Of a DNA stretch of 64,000 nucleotides, positions 26,671 through 36,096 are shown piece after piece. Source of the DNA: Aeromonas caviae (GTDB taxonomy: Bacteria > Pseudomonadota > Gammaproteobacteria > Enterobacterales > Aeromonadaceae); contig NZ_CDBK01000094.1 of assembly GCF_000819785.1 (NCBI RefSeq), positions 1 through 64,000 of the forward strand, written 5' to 3'. The position numbers and the translations under genes were made by a program. Below the pieces are notes generated by a model that searched no databases, had not been told where the DNA came from, and was given only the letters and a program-made list of their open reading frames with translations. Position 1 is the first letter of the stretch. The number at the start of each line of letters is the position of its first letter.

Positions 26671-26698
26671 AAAAGCCTCGACTCTTCGAGGCTTTTTG
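26671..26698 (+). terminator. Terminator of ccoNOQP
   Basis: AAAAGCCTCG and CGAGGCTTTTT pair around a 6-base loop and run into T residues. It separates the structural oxidase genes from the maturation genes downstream. Confidence 0.85.
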
Positions 26699-26755
26699 TT
26701 ATCTTGTGTTGGCTGAATTACCGCCATTTCGTTAACCATTTGTTTCGGTAGCATC

Positions 26756-27244
26756 ATGACTCAACCCTGGTATCGCCAATTCTGGCCCTGGTTCATCATC
26801 GCCCTCCCCTGCGCCGCCGTGGTAGGCAGCATCGCCACCGCCATCATTGCCAGCAAGGATGGGGTCAACCTGGTGGCGGAGGACTACTACAAGCAGGGCA
26901 AGGAGATTAACCAGGATCTCAGCAAGTTCGATCGCGCCGAGGCGCTCGGCATCCGTATCGCCCTCAATGTCAGCGACAAGGAGCTGACCTTGACTCCCCT
27001 GGCAGGGAAGATCCCACCAGGACAAGCACTGCACCTCTCCCTGTTTCATCCCACGTTGGCGGGCCTGGACAGCGAACATCTGCTGACGGCCGATGGCAAG
27101 GGAGTCTATCGCCTGATGCTGGACAAGCCCCTCACCGGCAAGTGGCACGTGCGGGTCGATGCCTTCAACCATGAATGGCGCCTCCAGGAGACGGCACAAC
27201 TGCCGACTCAGGCAGCGATTGAGCTCGATCCCAAGGGACGTTGA
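26756..27244 (+). CDS. ccoH: FixH/CcoH family oxidase maturation protein
   Basis: A 162-residue protein with one N-terminal transmembrane segment (about residues 11-31), an EDYYKQGKEINQDL stretch, and a periplasmic beta-rich domain ending in WHVRVDAFNHEWRLQE, all matching the FixH family. CcoH is needed for stable assembly of cbb3 oxidase in other proteobacteria. A ccoG (FixG) gene, often found before it, is absent here. It stands just after the ccoP terminator and before the copper ATPase gene. Confidence 0.88.
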   Translation: MTQPWYRQFWPWFIIALPCAAVVGSIATAIIASKDGVNLVAEDYYKQGKEINQDLSKFDRAEALGIRIALNVSDKELTLTPLAGKIPPGQALHLSLFHPTLAGLDSEHLLTADGKGVYRLMLDKPLTGKWHVRVDAFNHEWRLQETAQLPTQAAIELDPKGR

Positions 27245-27332
27245 ATCACGAAGGCAGGGTGATCGGCACGCCGGTCAGCCGCCCTTCTCCCCGACCCGGC
27301 CTGCAGGGCTGCATCAAAGAGGGATGATCACC

Positions 27333-29729
27333 ATGACCGGCTGTTTTCACTGTGGTGAACCGGTTCCCACTGGCAGTAACTTTACTCTCGAGATCAAAGG
27401 CATCGTTCAGCCGATGTGCTGCCCTGGCTGCCAAGCCGTGGCACAGACCATTCTCGAATGCGGCCTCGCCAGTTATTACGAACACCGCACCGCTCCCGGC
27501 ATCAAGGGGGAGCTGGTGCCCGAAGAGCTCGCCGCCCTCACCCACTACGATCTGGCGGAGGTGCAGCAGGAGTTCGTCACCGACACCGGTACGGGTCGCG
27601 AAACTACGCGCGAGATCCAGCTGACGGTGGAAGGCTTGACCTGCGCCGCCTGTGCCTGGCTCATCGAGCGGCACCTGATGACCCTGCGCGGTCTGCGTTA
27701 CATCAACGTCAATACCACCACCCATCGCGCCCGCATCAAGTGGGATCCGGCCCAGCTCTCTTTGAGCGACATTCTCAAGGGCTTTGCCAGGGTCGGCTAT
27801 CGCGCCTATCCCTTCCAGACTCATCAGCAGGAAGCGCTCTACGCCAAAGAGGTGCGCAGCTACATGTTCCGCATGGCGCTGGCCGGGCTTGGATCCATGC
27901 AGGTGATGATGTGCGCCGTGGCACTCTACATGGACCTCTTCATCAGCGTGGAAGAGGAGTTCATGATCTACTTCAAGTGGATAAGCCTTCTGCTCTCCAC
28001 CCCCATCATGATCTACTCGGCCCAGCCTTTTTACGTGGGGGCATGGCGCAGCCTGAAGCAGGGGCACCTCTCCATGGATGTCTCGGTGTCGCTGGCACTG
28101 ATCGGCGCCTTCGTCGCCTCCATCTGGGCCACGGTCTTCAACACGGGTGAGGTCTATTACGACTCCATCACCATGTTCGTCTTCTTCCTGCTGTTGGGCC
28201 GTCTGCTGGAACTGCGAGCGAGGCGCAAGGCGTCGGAATCGAGCTCCAACCTGGCGCGCCTGGTGCCCATCATGGCGACTCGCATCGATGATGACGGCGA
28301 ACACGAGGTGGCCGCCAAGACGCTGCGAGTCGGAGACAGGGTGCGGGTACTCGCGGGGGCCACTCTGCCAGCCGACGGCATCGTCACCCTGGGCCAGGCC
28401 AGCCTCAACGAATCCATGCTGACTGGCGAACAGTTGCCTCTGCTCAAGCAGGCCGGGGATCCCGTCTATGCAGGCACCATCAATACCGATGCCCCCCTGG
28501 AGATCCGGGTCAGCCATTCCATTGAAGAGTCGCGTCTCGCCCAGATCATGCGCCTGCAGGATCATGCTCTGGACGACAAGCCCGCCATCGCCCAACTGGC
28601 GGACGTGCTGTCGCGCCACTTTATCCTGGTGCTCCTGATCATTGCGGCTGCGGTCTGGACCTTCTGGCATTTTCATCAGCCCGAACGGGCCTTCTGGGTC
28701 ACCCTGGCGGTGCTGGTGGCGACCTGTCCCTGCGCCCTCTCGCTGGCCACCCCGACCGCACTGACCTCGGCCACTGCCAACCTGACCCGCAGCGGCATTC
28801 TGCTGCGCCGCGGCCACGTGCTGGACATTCTGACCCGGGCCAACCGCATCGTGATGGACAAGACGGGGACCCTGACCACGGGCAACATCAGCCTGATGAG
28901 CACCCAACCCCTCGGCGAGCTCGACGCAACCCGCTGCCTCGCCCTCGCCCAGGCCCTGGAAACCTACTCCGAGCATCCCATCGCCCGTGCGTTTCGAAGC
29001 AAACCACTGGCGGACGGGGTGCAGCTCACCGCCAGCGACGTCACCCCCGTCATCGGCCACGGCGTGCAGGGAGTGATTGAGGGCAAGCATTACCGCATCG
29101 GCAGTGCACGCTGGCTCGAACTGGCGCAGGAAGAGAGTGCCGCTCAAGGGCTGGCCATCTATCTGGCCGATGAACACGGACTGCTGGCCCGTTTCATCCT
29201 GGCCGACACACTGCGCCCCGATGCCGGTGCACTGATCCAGGCCTTCAAGACGGCCGGCCTCAAGACCACCATCCTCACCGGCGACGGTTCGGACCAGGCG
29301 GACATGCTGGCCCGCGAGCTGGGGGTCGATGAGCTGGTAAAAGGGGTCACCCCGGACGGCAAGCTGGCCTACCTCAAGGCCCGGGAAGCGGCCGGGGATA
29401 TCAGCATCATGGTGGGAGATGGCATCAACGACGCCCCTGTGCTGGCCGGCGCTCACGCTTCTTTTGCCATGGCGGGGGGCACGGATCTGGCCAAGAACAG
29501 CGCCGACGCCATCCTGCTGGCCGACGATCTCTCCCGTCTGCTGGCCGCCCGGGCCCGGGCCCTGCGCACTCGCAAGATCATCAAGGAGAACTTTGCCTGG
29601 TCCATCGGCTACAACCTGCTTGTGCTGCCGCTGGCGGCCAGTGGCTGGCTCCCCCCTTATCTGGCGGCTGCTGGCATGTCCCTGAGCTCCCTCATCGTGG
29701 TCACCAACTCCATGCGGCTCAACCGGTGA
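27333..29729 (+). CDS. ccoI: Copper-exporting P-type ATPase CcoI (FixI)
   Basis: A 798-residue P1B-type ATPase that delivers copper for the CuB centre of cbb3 oxidase. The N-terminus has a zinc-ribbon-like metal motif (CFHCGEPVP, CCPGC), then a heavy-metal domain with CAAC. Eight membrane segments follow, with the CPC translocation motif in TCPCALSLATP, the phosphorylation motif DKTGTLTTG and the hinge GDGINDAPVLAGA. I chose the ATG at 27333, with AGAGGG 9 bases upstream; an ATG 9 bases earlier lies too close to it. The gene lies between ccoH and ccoS, the usual maturation-operon order. Confidence 0.95.
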   Translation: MTGCFHCGEPVPTGSNFTLEIKGIVQPMCCPGCQAVAQTILECGLASYYEHRTAPGIKGELVPEELAALTHYDLAEVQQEFVTDTGTGRETTREIQLTVEGLTCAACAWLIERHLMTLRGLRYINVNTTTHRARIKWDPAQLSLSDILKGFARVGYRAYPFQTHQQEALYAKEVRSYMFRMALAGLGSMQVMMCAVALYMDLFISVEEEFMIYFKWISLLLSTPIMIYSAQPFYVGAWRSLKQGHLSMDVSVSLALIGAFVASIWATVFNTGEVYYDSITMFVFFLLLGRLLELRARRKASESSSNLARLVPIMATRIDDDGEHEVAAKTLRVGDRVRVLAGATLPADGIVTLGQASLNESMLTGEQLPLLKQAGDPVYAGTINTDAPLEIRVSHSIEESRLAQIMRLQDHALDDKPAIAQLADVLSRHFILVLLIIAAAVWTFWHFHQPERAFWVTLAVLVATCPCALSLATPTALTSATANLTRSGILLRRGHVLDILTRANRIVMDKTGTLTTGNISLMSTQPLGELDATRCLALAQALETYSEHPIARAFRSKPLADGVQLTASDVTPVIGHGVQGVIEGKHYRIGSARWLELAQEESAAQGLAIYLADEHGLLARFILADTLRPDAGALIQAFKTAGLKTTILTGDGSDQADMLARELGVDELVKGVTPDGKLAYLKAREAAGDISIMVGDGINDAPVLAGAHASFAMAGGTDLAKNSADAILLADDLSRLLAARARALRTRKIIKENFAWSIGYNLLVLPLAASGWLPPYLAAAGMSLSSLIVVTNSMRLNR

Positions 29730-29811
29730 GCAGCCGTCTGGCATCCTCCCGGGTGGCGGCACCTCTTGCCTCGCCGGGTTATCATCCCCCTTTCACCACA
29801 GGGTCTGCGCC

Positions 29812-30018
29812 ATGAACATCATCTTCGTCCTCATCCCCATCGCCATCCTGTTCGTTGTCATTGCAGGAGCCGTCTTCTTCTGGGCCATCCGCTCCGAGCA
29901 GTTCGAGGATCTCGACAGGCAGGGCTCCAACATCCTGTTTGACGAGGAGCAGCGCCCCTTGCCCTCCCCTGAACAACAAGCAGAACAGGAAAGCAGGCCT
30001 CATGACCAGCAGCCTTGA
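29812..30018 (+). CDS. ccoS: cbb3-type oxidase assembly protein CcoS
   Basis: A 68-residue membrane protein with one N-terminal transmembrane helix (residues 3-24), followed by AIRSEQFEDLDRQGSNILFDE, the CcoS family signature. CcoS is needed for insertion of haem b and copper into CcoN in several bacteria. Its end overlaps the next gene by 17 bases. Confidence 0.93.
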   Translation: MNIIFVLIPIAILFVVIAGAVFFWAIRSEQFEDLDRQGSNILFDEEQRPLPSPEQQAEQESRPHDQQP

Positions 30019-30688
30019 CCTCATGGGCGCCCTGCTGGTCGGGCTTGCCGGTGCCGGCCACTGCATCGGCATGTGCGGCGGCGTGTCTGCAGCGCTCTCC
30101 ATGGCCATACCTACCGAGCAGCAGCATTTTTGGGGCAGGCTCGGTTATCTGCTCAACTACAACCTGGGGCGCATCCTGAGCTATGTGCTGGCGGGCGCGC
30201 TGGTGGGCGGCTTGCTCGCCACCACCACGGAGATAGGCGCCGGCAAACACGCCCTGGCAGGGCTTCGCCTCATCGCCGCCCTGCTCATGATAGCGCTCGG
30301 CCTCTACTTGGCTGGCTGGTGGCATGGCGCCTTGCTGCTCGAGCGCATCGGTGCGAAGTTCTGGCCTCTCATCAAGCCGCTGGCAGGCAGGTTTCTCCCG
30401 TTTACATCAGCCTGGCAGGCCCTCCCCTTTGGCATGATATGGGGCTGGCTCCCTTGCGGCCTCGTCTACTCCATGCTGACCTGGAGCGCTGCTGCAGGCT
30501 CCGCGAGTGGCGGGGCACTCATCATGCTCTTTTTCGGCCTCGGCACTCTGCCGACCCTGTTTGCGCTGGGGGGGCTGGCAGACCGATTACGCTACTGGCT
30601 CACCCTGCGCAGCCTGCGCCTTGGGGGCGCCTTGCTGCTTATTGCCTACGGGATCCACACCCTCTGGATCGGGATGGCGTCCTTTTGA
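30002..30688 (+). CDS. TauE/SafE-like membrane protein linked to cbb3 oxidase
   Basis: A 228-residue polytopic membrane protein with about six hydrophobic segments and the motif GAGHCIGMCGG near residues 18-28, typical of the sulfite exporter TauE/SafE-like proteins found beside ccoS in gammaproteobacteria. The Cys/His/Met cluster suggests copper handling, but that is inference. The ATG at 30002 lies within ccoS (17-base overlap), which implies translational coupling. A much longer reading frame starting at 29855 would run through most of ccoS in another frame and is rejected. Confidence 0.82.
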   Translation: MTSSLDLMGALLVGLAGAGHCIGMCGGVSAALSMAIPTEQQHFWGRLGYLLNYNLGRILSYVLAGALVGGLLATTTEIGAGKHALAGLRLIAALLMIALGLYLAGWWHGALLLERIGAKFWPLIKPLAGRFLPFTSAWQALPFGMIWGWLPCGLVYSMLTWSAAAGSASGGALIMLFFGLGTLPTLFALGGLADRLRYWLTLRSLRLGGALLLIAYGIHTLWIGMASF

Positions 30689-30726
30689 AACCCTATCCAA
30701 AACGGATGAGATGGTGGTAAACTTGT

Positions 30727-30740
30727 TTGATATAAATCAA
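30727..30740 (+). promoter_or_regulatory. Perfect FNR box in front of fnr
   Basis: TTGATATAAATCAA is an exact match to the FNR consensus TTGAT-N4-ATCAA. It ends 16 bases before the fnr start codon, so it must lie at or just downstream of the promoter start point, a position expected for negative autoregulation, as known for E. coli fnr. Confidence 0.85.
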
Positions 30741-30756
30741 TTATTCATTTGAGCCT

Positions 30757-31512
30757 ATGATCCCGGACAAGAAACCTGGCAGACGTATTCAGAGCGGTGG
30801 CTGTGCAATTCATTGCCAGGATTGCAGCATCAGCCAGCTCTGCATCCCCTTCACCCTGAACGACAACGAGCTCGATCAGCTCGACAGCATCATCGAGCGC
30901 AAAAAGCCGATCCAGAAGGGTGAAGAGTTGTTCAAGGCCGGCGATGAGCTCAAGTCGCTCTATGCCATCCGTTCCGGGACCATCAAGTCATACACCATCA
31001 CCGAACAGGGTGACGAACAGATCACCGCTTTCCACCTGGCGGGCGATCTGGTCGGCTTTGACGCCATCCACAAGCAGGCCCACCCCTCCTTCGCCCAGGC
31101 GCTGGAAACCGCCATGGTGTGCGAAATACCGTTCGATGTGCTCGACGACCTCTCTGGCAAGATGCCCAAACTGCGCCAGCAGATCATGCGGCTGATGAGC
31201 AACGAGATCATGGGCGACCAGGAGATGATACTGCTGCTCTCCAAAAAGAACGCCGAAGAGCGCCTCGCTGCCTTCCTGCACAATCTCTCGGTTCGTTTCT
31301 CCGAGCGCGGCTTCTCCGCCAAGGAGTTCCGCCTCTCCATGACCCGTGGGGACATCGGCAACTACCTCGGTCTCACCGTCGAGACCATCAGCCGCCTGCT
31401 GGGTCGTTTCCAGAAATCCGGTCTCATCAGCGTCAAAGGCAAATACATTACTGTACTGGACAACGTTGCCTTGGGCGTCATGGCCGGAGCCACTCGTCCT
31501 CCCTGCGGTTAA
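30757..31512 (+). CDS. fnr: Anaerobic regulator FNR
   Basis: A 251-residue Crp/Fnr-family regulator, one residue longer than E. coli FNR. The oxygen-sensing [4Fe-4S] ligands are present: Cys16, 20, 23 and 29 in [14 protein letters not shown], and a central Cys in AMVCEIPF. The cyclic-nucleotide-binding-like fold is followed by a dimer helix and a helix-turn-helix with the recognition helix [11 protein letters not shown], identical in the DNA-reading residues E, S and R to FNR. FNR activates anaerobic respiration genes and usually controls cbb3 oxidase. Its place behind the cco genes and its perfect box fit this. Confidence 0.96.
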   Translation: MIPDKKPGRRIQSGGCAIHCQDCSISQLCIPFTLNDNELDQLDSIIERKKPIQKGEELFKAGDELKSLYAIRSGTIKSYTITEQGDEQITAFHLAGDLVGFDAIHKQAHPSFAQALETAMVCEIPFDVLDDLSGKMPKLRQQIMRLMSNEIMGDQEMILLLSKKNAEERLAAFLHNLSVRFSERGFSAKEFRLSMTRGDIGNYLGLTVETISRLLGRFQKSGLISVKGKYITVLDNVALGVMAGATRPPCG

Positions 31513-31532
31513 TCCCCGTTTATTCCCTCTTT

Positions 31533-31567
31533 TGCCGGATCGGATCACCCTGAAATTTGATCCGGCA
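31533..31567. repeat. Inverted repeat between fnr and uspE
   Basis: TGCCGGATC and GATCCGGCA are perfect 9-base arms 17 bases apart. An inner alternative pairing GGATCA/TGATCC is also possible. It lies 20 bases after the fnr stop and may act as a terminator without a T-tract or as an mRNA 3-prime end structure. Confidence 0.5.
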
Positions 31568-31648
31568 CACCTTCCCGTCTCCCCCCTTGGACTAAGCTGT
31601 AATAGCTAAAGAGTTGCCATCATTGGCCTTATTGCCAAGGAGGAGAAC

Positions 31649-32596
31649 ATGGTCAAGTACCGAAACATTCTGGTGGTGATCAATCCCGAGGAGGAGCGCC
31701 AGATCGCGCTCGAGCGCGCGGTCAAGGTCGCCGAGCTGGATGAGGGCGCCCAGCTGACCCTGCTCCTGACGATTTACGACTTCTCTTACGAGATGACCGC
31801 CATGCTCTCGGCAGACGAGCGGGAAGAGATGCGCCATGGTGTCATCGCCCAGCGTCGGGAGTGGCTCGACGAGATCCTCACTCCCTATCGGGCCAGAGGA
31901 CTGGAATGCGAAGTGAAAGTGCTCTGGCACAACCGTCCCTTCGAGTGCGTCATTCAGGAAGTGCTGGAACAGCGTCACGATCTGGTTGTCAAGGCGACTC
32001 ACAAGCACTCCTTCCTGCAAACCTTCATCTTCACCCCCACCGACTGGCACCTGCTGCGCAAATGCCCCTGTCCGGTTCTGCTGGTAAAAGAAGGGCACTG
32101 GCAACGGGGGGGCAACCTGATTGCCGCCATCAACTGCTCGAGCGATGACAAGGAGCAGAAGGTGCTCAACGAGCGGATCACCCGCGAGGGAATCGCCATC
32201 GCCGAGCTGCTTGGTGCCAGTCTCTATCTGGTCAACACCTACCCGGGCACCCCGGTCAATGTCGCCATCGAACTGCCAGAGTTCGATCCCAACGCCTACA
32301 ACGATGCCATTCGCAAACACCATGAAGATCTGCTGCGGGAACATGCCGATCAGTTCGGCATCAACCACATGTGGACCAAGGTGGCGGAAGGCTTGCCGGA
32401 GGAGGTGCTGCCGGACATGGCGGACGATCTGAATGCCACCCTGATGATCATGGGATGCGTCGGCCGTACCGGCCTCTCTGCCGCCCTGCTTGGCAACACC
32501 GCCGAGCACGTGGTGGACAGGCTCAACTGCGACATTCTCATCCTCAAACCCGACGATTACAGCTGCCCTGTGGATGACAGGCGTCATCCTGCATAA
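31649..32596 (+). CDS. uspE: Universal stress protein E
   Basis: A 315-residue protein made of two tandem Usp domains (about residues 1-150 and 155-305). The first begins YRNILVVINPEEERQIALERAV; the second contains MIMGCVGRTGLSAALLGNTAEHVVDRL, the usual C-terminal Usp nucleotide-binding-like loop. E. coli UspE has 316 residues and lies next to fnr, as here. Family members are linked to stress resistance, motility and aggregation; the biochemical activity is not settled. Confidence 0.95.
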   Translation: MVKYRNILVVINPEEERQIALERAVKVAELDEGAQLTLLLTIYDFSYEMTAMLSADEREEMRHGVIAQRREWLDEILTPYRARGLECEVKVLWHNRPFECVIQEVLEQRHDLVVKATHKHSFLQTFIFTPTDWHLLRKCPCPVLLVKEGHWQRGGNLIAAINCSSDDKEQKVLNERITREGIAIAELLGASLYLVNTYPGTPVNVAIELPEFDPNAYNDAIRKHHEDLLREHADQFGINHMWTKVAEGLPEEVLPDMADDLNATLMIMGCVGRTGLSAALLGNTAEHVVDRLNCDILILKPDDYSCPVDDRRHPA

Positions 32597-32603
32597 GCGT
32601 TTC

Positions 32604-32654
32604 TTGCCCTCCCCCGGGACATGGCTATAATAAGCCGCTTATTTTTGTCCCGGG
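32604..32654 (+). promoter_or_regulatory. ttcA promoter inside a long inverted repeat
   Basis: TTGCCC (32604-32609) and a perfect TATAAT (32626-32631) are 16 bases apart. The -10 box sits between the perfect arms CCCGGGACA (32613-32621) and TGTCCCGGG (32646-32654). A second stem AATAAGC/GCTTATT (32629-32643) lies inside. The layout suggests an operator straddling the promoter. Confidence 0.55.
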
Positions 32655-32663
32655 TTTGAGGCC

Positions 32664-33572
32664 ATGCTAGAAGAGCTTAACGCCAAAGAGAAATACAGTT
32701 TCAACAAGCTGCAGAAACGCCTGCGGCGCAACGTGGGCCAGGCCATCGCCGACTTCAACATGATTGAAGAGGGTGACAAGATCATGGTCTGCCTGTCTGG
32801 CGGCAAGGACAGCTTTGCCATGCTCGACATCCTGATGAGCCTGAAGGCCAGCGCCCCCATCCATTTCGATCTGGTGGCCGTCAACCTGGATCAGAAGCAA
32901 CCCGGCTTCCCCGAGCACGTGCTGCCCGAATACCTGAGCACCCTCGGCATCGACTTCAAGATCGTGGAAGAAGATACCTACTCCATCGTCAAGGAGAAGG
33001 TACCGGAGGGCAAGACCACCTGCGCGCTCTGCTCCCGCCTGCGCCGCGGTATTCTGTATCGCACCGCCCAGGAGCTGGGCTGCACCAAGATCGCCCTTGG
33101 CCATCACCGTGACGACATCCTCGAGACTCTGTTCCTCAACATGTTTTACGGTGGCAAGCTCAAATCCATGCCCCCCAAGCTGGTGAGCGACGATGGCAAG
33201 AACGTGGTGATCCGCCCCCTGGCTTACTGCAAGGAGAAAGACTTGGTGCGCTATGCCGAGGTCAAGGCCTTCCCCATCATCCCCTGCAACCTGTGCGGCT
33301 CCCAGGAGAACCTGCAGCGCCAGGCCATCAAACAGATGATGCAGGAGTGGGATCGCCGCTTCCCGGGTCGTCTCGAAACCATGTTCACCGCCATTCAGGA
33401 CGTGATCCCGAGCCACCTGCTCGATCACCAGCTGTTTGACTTCAAGAGCATCAACCGCGACTCCGGCATCATCGACGGTGGCGACAAGGCATTTGATCCG
33501 CCCGAGCTGCCCAAGGCGCCGCTGCTGGACATCGACGAGATGGACATGCTGGACGTGATTGAGGTGCGCTAA
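32664..33572 (+). CDS. ttcA: tRNA 2-thiocytidine(32) synthetase TtcA
   Basis: TtcA thiolates cytidine 32 of several tRNAs using ATP and a sulfur carrier. The 302-residue protein contains the PP-loop [12 protein letters not shown] near residues 48-59 and two Cys pairs, CALC and CNLC, of the type that binds the [4Fe-4S] cluster. It lies beside uspE and fnr as in E. coli. A promoter with an unusual inverted repeat precedes it and a strong terminator follows. Confidence 0.96.
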   Translation: MLEELNAKEKYSFNKLQKRLRRNVGQAIADFNMIEEGDKIMVCLSGGKDSFAMLDILMSLKASAPIHFDLVAVNLDQKQPGFPEHVLPEYLSTLGIDFKIVEEDTYSIVKEKVPEGKTTCALCSRLRRGILYRTAQELGCTKIALGHHRDDILETLFLNMFYGGKLKSMPPKLVSDDGKNVVIRPLAYCKEKDLVRYAEVKAFPIIPCNLCGSQENLQRQAIKQMMQEWDRRFPGRLETMFTAIQDVIPSHLLDHQLFDFKSINRDSGIIDGGDKAFDPPELPKAPLLDIDEMDMLDVIEVR

Positions 33573-33590
33573 GCCCCGTCACCCACAGAA

Positions 33591-33616
33591 AAGGAGCGCC
33601 AGGCGCTCCTTTTTTC
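33591..33616 (+). terminator. ttcA terminator
   Basis: AAGGAGCG and CGCTCCTT pair around a short loop and run into six T residues. The A-rich other side makes it usable for the convergent DUF2987 gene too. Confidence 0.85.
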
Positions 33617-33643
33617 ATTCTGGCAATCTGCGGACTCGGGTCG

Positions 33644-34306
33644 CTACCCCTTATGCAGCCAGGGGGTCAGACGCAGGATCTCCCCTTGCAGTTGCAGCTT
33701 GCCCTGGGCAAACCCCTTCAGCTGCGCATTGCTGAGCAGCAGTTGCCCCTGCTGCCAGGAGACGGCCTCCTGACGGGCCCCCTCCACAAGGTAGGCTGTG
33801 CCTGCGGGCGCCACCATGGAGATCCGCACCCCTTCCATCTTGGGCAGGAAATACTGGCCGACCATGCCGGCCATCTTGTCGAGCAATCGCTGCATCTGCT
33901 GCTGGCGCGAGACGAGCTCGGCCAGCGGCACCTCGGGTGTGGCGGGGGCGTCAGCCATCACCTGTACCGACAGATCGCAGGCGGCGTGGGCCTCGGTGAG
34001 CCCCACCACCACGATCGCCTTGTCGAGGTTGAGATCATCGTCATAGGGCAGACGCAGTTCGCCATCCACCGTGACCTCGGCGGGCACATCCCTGTCCGGG
34101 GTCGAGACCCGGGCCGAGGTGAGCCCGCATCGCCGACCGTTCTGTTGACTGGCCAGATAAAAGCCCAGTCTGGCGTGGCCAAATTCCCCCTTGGCGAAGG
34201 TCTTCATCTGGCTGTAGAAGGTGCCGTAGTCGAGTTCAAGGGACGGCTCAGCCTGTCCCAGCATGGGTACCAGCAGGAGCGCCGCCATCCCGTATCGCTT
34301 GTTCAT
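33644..34306 (-). CDS. DUF2987 family exported protein
   Basis: A 220-residue exported protein. I chose the ATG at 34306 (MNKRYGMAALLLVPMLGQAEP) because it begins a clean signal peptide and has AAGGA 6-7 bases upstream; a longer frame to 34345 would bury the signal. The mature part starts LELDYGTFYSQMKTFAKGEF and includes HARLGFYL and a single disulfide-capable Cys pair (C in GRRCGL and in HAACDLSV), in keeping with the DUF2987 family of periplasmic proteins from marine and aquatic gammaproteobacteria. The function is unknown. Confidence 0.75.
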   Translation of the reverse strand: MNKRYGMAALLLVPMLGQAEPSLELDYGTFYSQMKTFAKGEFGHARLGFYLASQQNGRRCGLTSARVSTPDRDVPAEVTVDGELRLPYDDDLNLDKAIVVVGLTEAHAACDLSVQVMADAPATPEVPLAELVSRQQQMQRLLDKMAGMVGQYFLPKMEGVRISMVAPAGTAYLVEGARQEAVSWQQGQLLLSNAQLKGFAQGKLQLQGEILRLTPWLHKG

Positions 34307-34366
34307 ATGCCATCCTTTTGCATCATGCTCCGGGCGGGTCGACACCGGCTGACCCCTGGTATCCCG

Positions 34367-35149
34367 TTATGCGTTGAAATGATCCGGGCCCTGCCCGTCG
34401 TTGCCACTGGCAACCTCGGTCACTTCGACTGCCACCCCACACAGATCCCGGTAGAGAATGCCCTTGCAGTTGAAGTAGAGCGGCGCCACCCAGATAAGTC
34501 CCAGCCCCATGGGGATGAGCGCCAGGAAGAAGAGTGCCAGCATGACCCCGTGCAGCAGCACTATGCTGGGCCAGCCCCGGGCAAAGAGCTTGAGGGAGAC
34601 CAGAATGGCCTGAGCCGGGGAAAGACCGCGCTCCAGGACCAGAGGTACGGTAAACACCAGCCCCATGCCCACCAGGGCGGAAGGGATGAAGGCCAGCATC
34701 ACCGGCACACCCAGCAGCTCGAACAGGGGTCCAAACAGGCTGGTGATGAGGCTGCCGAGCAGACTCAGGCTGCCCAGGCGCAGGAAGTGGCGGAAGAAGT
34801 CGAACACCTGGCTCGGCCGGGCGCGCACCCCCACCGACTGCTGCAACCCCAGCATGTCGAGGGAGGAGGTCATGGGTGACATGATCACCGTGACCAGCAG
34901 GCTCAGGATCAGGGCCATATCCATATCCCCTCCTTCACGGGCGACATAGGGCGTCAGCAAGGTATTGCTCAGCAGGATCCAGATTGCCATGACCCCGGCG
35001 ATGGCCAGCGCCAATCCGAAACCGGTACGACGAGTCTGTTGCCACCCCTCTTTCAACACCCCTTGCAGGTCCAGACGATATCCCTGGCTGAGGGACTGTT
35101 CGAGGGTTCCACCGATCCGCATTCTATTACTCAATTGACTGTCCAACAT
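34367..35149 (-). CDS. Polytopic inner-membrane protein of unknown function
   Basis: A 260-residue protein with about five to six hydrophobic segments (roughly residues 44-64, 79-99, 128-150, 155-180, 205-235). The C-terminal ALIPMGLGLIWVAPLYFNCKGILYRD resembles the final helix and YRD motif of the BPSS1780/YciC-like membrane proteins. No transporter signature is visible. It is on the same strand as the DUF2987 gene, 60 bases upstream of it. The start has no good ribosome binding site, so a start at the downstream MRIGG (residue 10) is possible. Confidence 0.7.
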   Translation of the reverse strand: MLDSQLSNRMRIGGTLEQSLSQGYRLDLQGVLKEGWQQTRRTGFGLALAIAGVMAIWILLSNTLLTPYVAREGGDMDMALILSLLVTVIMSPMTSSLDMLGLQQSVGVRARPSQVFDFFRHFLRLGSLSLLGSLITSLFGPLFELLGVPVMLAFIPSALVGMGLVFTVPLVLERGLSPAQAILVSLKLFARGWPSIVLLHGVMLALFFLALIPMGLGLIWVAPLYFNCKGILYRDLCGVAVEVTEVASGNDGQGPDHFNA

Positions 35150-35379
35150 TCACTGACGACTGATCCAAGGTGGCACATTATAGCGGTTTGAACCGGCATG
35201 CGTAGCCGTTTTTCCTGTTATCTTCCGTTCAGAAAGCCATTGATACCAAAGGCCTTGCAGCCCTTCTTGATGAGGTTCCCCTCACCCTTGGCCCCTCTGT
35301 CCAACGGGAGTAGGATGATGGCGCGCGCTGGCGGACGAGATGTCCACTGGCTCTTCTCTCTCACACAAGGAAAACGGTC

Positions 35380-35997
35380 ATGTCCGAACTGACGCTCTAT
35401 CTTGCCCCCGGTACCTGTGCCATGGCGGTGCGCATCGCTCTGGTGGAGGCCGGTGCCCCTCACCTTGTCAAGCGCCTGGATCTGGCCGCTGGTGAACAGC
35501 GCAGCCCCGACTACCTCGCCATCAATCCCAAGGGGCGAGTCCCGGCACTGGTGACGGAGCATGGCGTGCTGACCGAAACACCGGCCCTGCTGCTCTACGT
35601 GGCCCAGCGTTTTCCTAACGCCGGGCTGGCCCCATTGGATGACCCCTTCCTCCTGGCCAGGATGCAGGAGGTACACAGTTTCCTCGTCTCCACCGTCCAT
35701 GTCGCCCATGCCCATGGACGCCGTCCCGGCCGCTGGGCCGACGATGAACAGGCCATGGCTGCCATGCAGGCCAAGATGCCCCAGAACATGCGCGATGGCT
35801 TTGACCAGATTGAGCGCCACTATCTGGCCGGCCCCTGGGTACTGGGGGAGCGCTTCAGCCTGGCCGACATCTACCTCTTCGTGATTGCAGGCTGGCTCGA
35901 GAGCGACGGGGTTGCCATCAGCGAGTTTCCCAAGGTGGCGGATCACTATCAGCGCATGCTGGCCCGCCCCGCAGTGCAGGCGGCGCTCGCCCTCTGA
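35380..35997 (+). CDS. Glutathione S-transferase, beta-like
   Basis: A 205-residue cytosolic GST. The N-terminal thioredoxin-like domain starts LTLYLAPGTCAMAVRIAL, where the Cys near position 13 is the beta-class catalytic residue, and contains NPKGRVPALVTEHG (cis-Pro) and LTETPALLLYVA. The C-terminal helical domain has GPWVLGERFSLADIYLFV, the conserved N-capping box. AAGGAA lies 9 bases before the ATG. It appears monocistronic, upstream of the ribose operon. The natural substrate is unknown. Confidence 0.9.
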   Translation: MSELTLYLAPGTCAMAVRIALVEAGAPHLVKRLDLAAGEQRSPDYLAINPKGRVPALVTEHGVLTETPALLLYVAQRFPNAGLAPLDDPFLLARMQEVHSFLVSTVHVAHAHGRRPGRWADDEQAMAAMQAKMPQNMRDGFDQIERHYLAGPWVLGERFSLADIYLFVIAGWLESDGVAISEFPKVADHYQRMLARPAVQAALAL

Positions 35998-36096
35998 TCT
36001 CCTCGCGCCGGGTACGCCTTTTTGTGCGGGCAACATCCGGCGACGCCTCTCAGACGGGTGCTCTTCTGGCACCCGTTTCTTCTGAAATTGCCCTGT

